From: Xiphophorus maculatus
Lineage: Eukaryota > Chordata > Actinopteri > Cyprinodontiformes > Poeciliidae
DNA length: 64,000 bases
Direction: 5' to 3'
Assembly (NCBI RefSeq): GCF_002775205.1
Contig: NC_036446.1
Location: 13,330,565 to 13,394,564, forward strand
A program made the translations under genes and the position numbers. The number at the start of each line of letters is the position of its first letter. Position 1 is the first letter of the stretch. Positions 58,415 through 64,000 of the stretch are shown one piece after another. Below the pieces are notes generated by a model. That model did not search any database and was not told the origin of the DNA. It worked only from the letters and a program-made list of their open reading frames with translations.

Positions 58415-58930
58415 TAGCACTAGTTCGACATGTTTTTACTCAGGTAAAAGTAAAACGTAGCTGTCCAAGAAATTACTCAAGAGTAAAAAAGTATTTGGTA
58501 ATGTTAATAATAATGTATGTTTTTTAATATTTAAAAATTACATGATCAGATGGGCCAAAATCTCAAGTTAAGTGGAAATGTTGGTCTTGTAAGGACGAGA
58601 ATTACAATAATTTGTATAAATAACACAAAATAACAAAATCAAGCAAAAATAATTTTTTACCAAATCAGTTTCTTTCAATAAAAAACTTTAACAAAAACCA
58701 CAGGCGTGTGTCTGGTGATTTTTTTTTCTTCGTTAAAACATGTTTGTTTTTCATTCAGTGAAGTTACTCACATTGGGTAGAGTATCCAAAACATTTTACT
58801 CAAGTAAGACCAGCAATACTTCATAATATTCAATTAAAAGCTAAAAATACTCATAAAAGTAAATGTTTTTTGGGTTTTTTTAACAAATACTCAGAGAAAA
58901 TGTAACTAGTTGCTATCCAATTCTTCATTC
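58415..58930. repeat. Dispersed TACTCAAGTAA-rich repeat (copy 1)
   Basis: Blocks such as AGTAGCACTA, TTTTACTCA.GTAAAAGT, AATTACTCAAG and AGTATTTGGTA recur in the same order at 60245-60560. This is a dispersed non-coding fish repeat just upstream of the vps26a promoter; I cannot name the family. It has no open frame. Confidence 0.55.
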
Positions 58931-60244
58931 AAGTAATGAGAAACTGTTTGAAGTGATGGAAATTAAATTAACTGAATAAATTAATTTGTGGACTTCACAT
59001 TAACACTGAGTCTGGTGCAGGAACTACACAAGAAAAAAGTTTAATTTCCAAGCCAACATTTTATTAATGGAAGAGCTGAAACTGAGAAACTTGCCAAATT
59101 ATAGCGAATCATATATTAATAGGAACCCTGTGTGGATTACAGGAAAAATCACCTCATCTGTAAATAACTAATGGTATATTAAACCTTTTATAGTTTAATC
59201 CCAAATCCAAAAATGATCTTTCACAGTGTTGACCACAAATACCTTGTGCATCAAAAAAACCTACAAATTATCCATCTGAACAATGATAAAGTTTCGAGAA
59301 CCAGAAAGTTCCCACTAACATTTCCGATCCACTAATCATTATGTTTTGATCAGCTGTGTCAAACCTAACTTAAAAGCACTGAAGAAATTATAGATTATAG
59401 AAATCATATTTATTTTGTAATAAAAAAAAGACATTACACAGTTTTAAGCAGATTTAATTGAATTGCTTATTGATTGAAATATGTCAAATGCACATTAAGC
59501 AATGTGAAATAAATGGAAACAATATACAGATTATTGCTGAGATGTAGGCATATTCATTGTATAAATTTCAAGCTCGTTTACATCGTAAACCCTTTTAATT
59601 TTCTCTCAGGGCTTTGTGTCCACAGGGTTTGCTCGCTCTGGACATTTTGAAATGCCCACCTGATTGGGGTGAAAAAATGAAATAAATAAGTTTTCACTGT
59701 GGCCTGTTATTCCAAACAGGCCACAGACAGCCTGAAAATGTGCAATGGAGTGAAGAAAGTATCATGTTATTGCACTAGCGTTATCATGTTTTAAATGCTG
59801 GTTTTATTTACATTACAAAGCATGGTAAATTCTTTCGTTTTTCACAAAAATGCAAAAATACTAACGAAGCACAGCTTAGACTTTATCAAATTCACACTCA
59901 CTGGCAGACTATATTGGCTTTTTTAAAAAAAAAAAAAAAAAAACAGCAGCCATTTTTTAGCAAAGAAAATAAATTCTCATGATAATAAAAATAATCTTTT
60001 GCTCAAATAATCCATTTGGCCTCTGCGAGTTCCGCTTCCCTCCAGCAGGTGGTGATATTCTGTTACTTTTTCTATCTAGCTGAGGAGTTAACAATGGCTG
60101 ACTTTCCTTTTCCGTCTATATTTTCAGCAGGCCGTCTACTTCCAGGTCCTGCTTTGTCGGCTTTGCCTCTTCAACAAGAAAACTGCCAGGGAACAACCTC
60201 TTCATGCCCCTCACGTTTCCAACTACAAATACAAGAAGATAAAC
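58931..60244. other. Intergenic between vps26a and the serglycin-like gene
   Basis: AT-rich, with a poly-A run near 59928-59943. A plus-strand open frame at 60016-60267 lacks any recognisable similarity and runs into the flanking repeat, so I do not call a gene. Confidence 0.5.
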
Positions 60245-60560
60245 ACAATCAGAGGCGGCCAGAGTAACCAAAAAAATGTACTCTAAAAGGAAAAGTAGCA
60301 CTACTTCAACATAGTTTTACTCAAGTAAAAAGGAATTACTCAAGTAAGAGTAAAAATGTATTTGGTAGAAAGTACTGAGTAACTGATCAAATGATCAATT
60401 ATTTAATATTTAAAAATTACATAATCAGACGGATCAAAATCATGATGACAAAAAAAAAAATTACAATAATTTTGGATTGTAACAGAAAATAACAAAATCA
60501 GGCAAAATCATTTTTTTTCCAGATCAGTTTATTTCGATAAACATCTTGTGAATCTCTAAA
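60245..60560. repeat. Dispersed TACTCAAGTAA-rich repeat (copy 2)
   Basis: Same ordered blocks as 58415-58930 (AGTAGCACTACTTC, TTTTACTCAAGTAAAA, AATTACTCAAGTAAGAGT, ATGTATTTGGTA). The two copies are in the same orientation and bracket the region upstream of vps26a. Confidence 0.55.
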
Positions 60561-60758
60561 AACTATTTAAAATGTCTTACAGTTCCTGTGTTAAATAATC
60601 AATAGATTTATTGGTCTTTGAGAACGTGTTATTGTGTTGTTATTATGCCATCAGATTACTTAAAAATGGTGTCAAATTGATATTATTATTATTTGTCGCA
60701 ATAACTTCTGGAACAGAAGAATGTGTTATCGTGACGGGCCTAGACAGAATCTAAACCT

Positions 60759-61017
60759 TTACAGAAATAAAATACCTTTGGGTTGAACAGAGTCTGTCCA
60801 GGATTCACCGGAGCCTGTCTCACTTTCAGCTGCTCTGGGTTCATCAGCGAAAGACAAGTAATCTGTTGCAGAACCTTCAGAACCAGAGCCTTCTTCTACT
60901 GGGACGAACCAAGGGGACTCCCCATCGTCGCTCCTCATCGGAGTCTCCTCATCCTCCTCCACTTCCTCCTTAGGATCCTCCCCAGGTGGGCTCTCATCCT
61001 CCACTGGTTCTGCGTCT
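60759..61017 (-). CDS. srgn: Serglycin-like proteoglycan, last coding exon (partial model)
   Basis: An exon beginning after a good acceptor (TTTGCAG) at 61018-61020 and ending in a stop at 60759-60761. It encodes about 85 acidic residues starting DAEPVEDESPPGEDPKEEVE. Two Ser-Gly clusters in acidic context (EEGSGSEGSATDY and ETGSGESW) are typical glycosaminoglycan attachment sites. Serglycin is the secretory-granule proteoglycan of blood cells, and human SRGN is the immediate neighbour of VPS26A on the same strand, which supports this call. The upstream exons (signal peptide and cysteine-containing segment) were not found with confidence. An open stretch at 61092-61208 with acceptor and donor-like ends does not join in frame. 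The final residues KGILFL might instead read through a donor (AAAG|GTATTT). The family call rests on composition plus synteny. Confidence 0.5.
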
Positions 61018-61208
61018 CTGCAAAACAAAATGTTGATAAAAATGTTAGGTTTGTTCTCAAGCCCGAAAGAGACAAAAATAAATAACTTTACGTTTCTTTT
61101 AGACAGCTCAAGCCATCCTGGCTCCCCTGCTCTCATCATCAGCACTATTTCCTGTCCTTCCCATTTTGCAGAAGCACCACCCAAGTTATTTTGGCCTTCA
61201 TTGGGCCG

Positions 61209-63000
61209 CTGTAGGTGAAAGGGGAGTGCACAGGTCGGAAAAGTTTAGAGGCTTTTCAGAGCTTCAGTAGGAACAGAGGCGACTTCTTGGCTACAAGTGG
61301 AAATACTCGTATTTTTCAAGTTATTTTAGGGTAAAATGTGAATACAGTGTTGTCAAAATCAAGTTTTGTCCTTTATGTTGGAAAAATGGGTTTTATTAGT
61401 GCAGGTTTTTCTGATTTCACTCGGTGATGGTTTATATACCAGCTGATGAGACTGAAGCACATAAAAAAAGAAGCATTTTACCTCTTAAATCTGATAATTA
61501 CATAATTTAACTTTCAATGAAAGTGTCATACTTGAAGCAGTTGAATCCCTTTGTCTTTTGTTTAGATTTAAATATCAGAAAATTAAAGGAGTTTTCAAAT
61601 TATGATTTAATTTGCAAAAAGGGAAAACAGTGATCCAAACCAACCTGGTCCTGTTTCTGTAATTGTTTCCACCATCCAGTTAAAAACTGTGCTTTGTGTT
61701 TTACTCTGGATATTCTTGTCTGATAAAAAAAATAGTTAGATCTGAAATATTTTAGTAGAGAAAGAAAATCAAAAGCAGAGGAAATGTTTGTGATGCTGTT
61801 TTAGTTTCTTGACAGACAAAGCCTGACGTTCTCGTTGTTTACTTTAACCTGTGGATTTCAATCCCTAATTTAACAATTTAGCAACATCTTGACATTCAGC
61901 AGCAGGTTATTTTTAGCAAATGGTTGAGATGTTTGATCTGAAATAAATACGTCCCACATGGAAAAGGTAAGGCAGAACAGATCTCTATGCGATTCAGCTG
62001 TTACTGCTCAAGCTTAAACAATTCGACAATGTCGGGACATACGCAGCAATGAAACAATAGACCAGAAGCAGCAGCCCATGAAGCGTTGCAGCCCACTTCC
62101 TCCAAACATTTCCTCTGGCTTCCTGTTCAAAGTTAGCTGAGAAGCTGAGGCGCTCTGACAGGCTCCCGATATCACGGCGGTCAGAGAATATTCTGACACC
62201 CAACAAGAGCAACCTTCAGTTTTCTAGGAAACGTTAGTTAAAAAGAAGTTGATGTTTTTTGCTCACTTCCTGATCTGTAATCTGATTTTACACTTCAGAG
62301 AAACTTCTGTTGATAATGTTGGTATTTAAGGCAATCAGAGTTTCAACCCTGGCCCAGAAATCATCCAAAACTAAATAATAATACTCCAAAAATCTAAATG
62401 ACTTACAGGGGAAGTGCTTGTCTTAGTTTTAGAGCTTTGTTTTGTATTTTTTTTGTGATGTTACAATCCTAAATGTCACTTGGTCTCTCATGACTGTAAA
62501 TAAGCATCATTGAAAAATGTCACTGTTTTTCACAGCATGCACACATCTGAGAAATAAATCCAGAACCTTAACTGGACCAAATCCAGTCTGTGCTTCTTGT
62601 TTTTGACAAGTTGTTTTTCTTTAAATTGCAAAATTACTATAAGAGAAAGATTGGTGGTTAAGAGGAACTCAAAAAGTGGAAACTGTGGGTTCAGATCAAG
62701 ATTGATTAATCTTTTAAAACAAACGTTAGAAAATTGCACGGCATTTCTGAAGCTCAGGCAAACAAACCAATAACACTTTTAAACATCCAAAACGTGTTTA
62801 CTTTACGGCTTAGAGTGAAATAAAAATGTATTCCTTCACATGTCACATCTCCTAGACTCAAAGGATGTTATGAGCTGCTCTGTGTAAAATGCAAATGAGC
62901 TCCATCCTAACAAACTTAACACAAAATAAAATGTTAAAAGTTTTGCAGTTTGACTTGTCAGCGAAAGGTTTTTATAAACGTTGCTGGTAAGGAAGTCGCA
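61209..63000. other. Upstream region of serglycin-like gene
   Basis: Probably contains the missing 5' exons and promoter of the serglycin-like gene. A hydrophobic minus-strand segment around 62040-62110 (LHGLLLLVYCFIAA) resembles a signal sequence but has no nearby in-frame methionine. Nothing else is supported. Confidence 0.4.
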
Positions 63001-63039
63001 AAAATGATAAATCTCTTAGCAGTTTAGCATTTTGCAACA

Positions 63040-63440
63040 CCAAAGCAATACTTTAGGGCAGTAGAGCATGCCCTGTGAAGGCATCCTGACGGTCTACAGA
63101 AATCATTAAGTCTTGCCGTAGATTCTCAATTGGACTTTGACTGGGCCAATCTAGCACATGGATATTTGGTCTAAACCATCCCATGGTGGCTCCGACTGTA
63201 TAATTAGGGTTGTCTTTTGTATTTCGTGTATTTAACTCCATCTATTTTCACGATAAATCTCGCCAGCCTCCTTGTCCCTGCTAAAGAAAGTGATCTAGCC
63301 TGGATGATGCTGCTGCCGCCATGTTTCACAGGTAAGGTAATGTCTTATTTTTCCACACGGTGCATGCTGGTCTCGTTTCACCAGCATGCTGGTCTCGTTG
63401 TTTTATCAGAGCATCTTTTTTTAAATGTTATGCAGCCTGG
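63040..63440 (-). mobile_element. Tc1-like transposase remnant
   Basis: On the minus strand VLDWPSQSPIENLRQDL (about 63075-63165) matches the catalytic-region WPSQSPDLNPIENLW block of fish Tc1 transposases. Upstream on the same strand (about 63320) is the KHGG region. The frame is broken and internally deleted, so the copy is inactive. Confidence 0.7.
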
Positions 63441-64000
63441 CTGCATAACATGTTGCAAACAAAAAGCTACTAAGGGATTTTCTTTTGTCATGTCTTTTAA
63501 TTTTTGCTTTATTGACAGAATTACCCGCTTTTTAAGTGGATCTTTGTGATTGCAACACACCAAAATGCAAAGAGATATGAAAGGATTATGGATACGTTTT
63601 CAGATCATTTTAGTTCTCGCCAACTTTCACGATCTGAGCAACGCTGAAAGAACGTGACAATGTTTTAGATCAAAATGTTTTGTCTTTTTATGTCCTGACT
63701 CGTCCTAGAATTATCAAATGATCGTCCAACCCAGCAACAGATAATAATGTTACAACTTAACGATGCGTGCACGTAGTCTAGACTGAAAAAAAACATCAGA
63801 TATGAAACATTAAAGTAAGTCATAAAATGAGAGCATTTGCAACCACAACGCCGTGCAGCAGAGAGATTGCTTCAGCTTCTGAACTGATGCAAAAGTTCAG
63901 TTTGCCTTTAGCAAAATACTCCCTTTATTACAACTGCACACTTAAATTAGAAAACAGAATGACCACAAGTAGATCTGCAGCCTTTATTTTGCTATTTTGC
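63441..64000. other. Right end of window, no gene recognised
   Basis: AT-rich sequence; a short inverted ATGTTATGCAGCCTGGCTGCATAACATG palindrome-like segment lies near 63425-63452 (positions only approximate). No coding evidence. Confidence 0.4.

Noticed and set aside
60016..60267. 83-codon plus-strand frame
   Set aside because: No recognisable similarity, runs into a dispersed repeat, and no supporting splice structure.
61092..61208. Possible middle exon of the serglycin-like gene
   Set aside because: It has splice-like ends and an open frame, but its phase does not join the last exon and no serglycin motif is visible.
61994..62212. Hydrophobic minus-strand frame as a signal-peptide exon
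   Set aside because: The hydrophobic stretch is about 45 residues from the only in-frame methionine and does not connect convincingly to the next exon.

Overview
The window reads as teleost fish nuclear DNA: AT-rich, long introns with GT-AG junctions, and many fish-type repeats (Tc1/mariner remnants, hAT and TA-flanked MITEs, an L1 tail, a tRNA-derived SINE, microsatellites). All protein genes lie on the minus strand. In transcription order they are a serglycin-like gene (about 61.0-60.8 kb, partial), vps26a (58.2-51.5 kb), supv3l1 (48.4-39.9 kb), hkdc1 (38.4-23.7 kb) and hk1 (18.2 kb to beyond base 1). This is the order and relative orientation of the human 10q22 block SRGN-VPS26A-SUPV3L1-HKDC1-HK1, so the segment is a conserved vertebrate synteny block.

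I rebuilt exons by translating the minus strand and matching splice sites. Complete in-frame models were obtained for vps26a (9 coding exons, 328 aa), supv3l1 (16 exons, 773 aa) and hkdc1 (21 coding pieces, 934 aa). hk1 is cut by the window start after exon 12 begins (about 590 of roughly 917 aa present). The only plus-strand coding material is transposon debris, chiefly the last ~190 codons of an L1 ORF2.

Functionally, hk1 and hkdc1 are tandem hexokinases (glucose to glucose-6-phosphate, two fused hexokinase halves, N-terminal mitochondria-binding helix). supv3l1 is the mitochondrial RNA helicase SUV3. vps26a is a retromer subunit. They are neighbours by ancestry, not an operon.

The most unusual signals are these. 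(1) Hexokinase exons that are single in mammals are interrupted by extra introns at five places. Two of these, in hk1 exon 9 and hkdc1 exon 17, sit at exactly the same homologous codon boundary in different protein halves. (2) The extra intron in hkdc1 exon 15 is almost entirely MITE, SINE and (TA)n and comes with a 22-residue acidic insertion. (3) A 51-bp near-identical copy of part of hkdc1 exon 12 lies in a nearby intron. (4) A repeat family carries RFX-type X-box palindromes. (5) A perfect GTCACGTGAC (CLEAR/E-box) palindrome lies just upstream of vps26a. (6) A hammerhead-like core lies in an hk1 intron. No bacterial-type system, CRISPR array or intact virus was seen.
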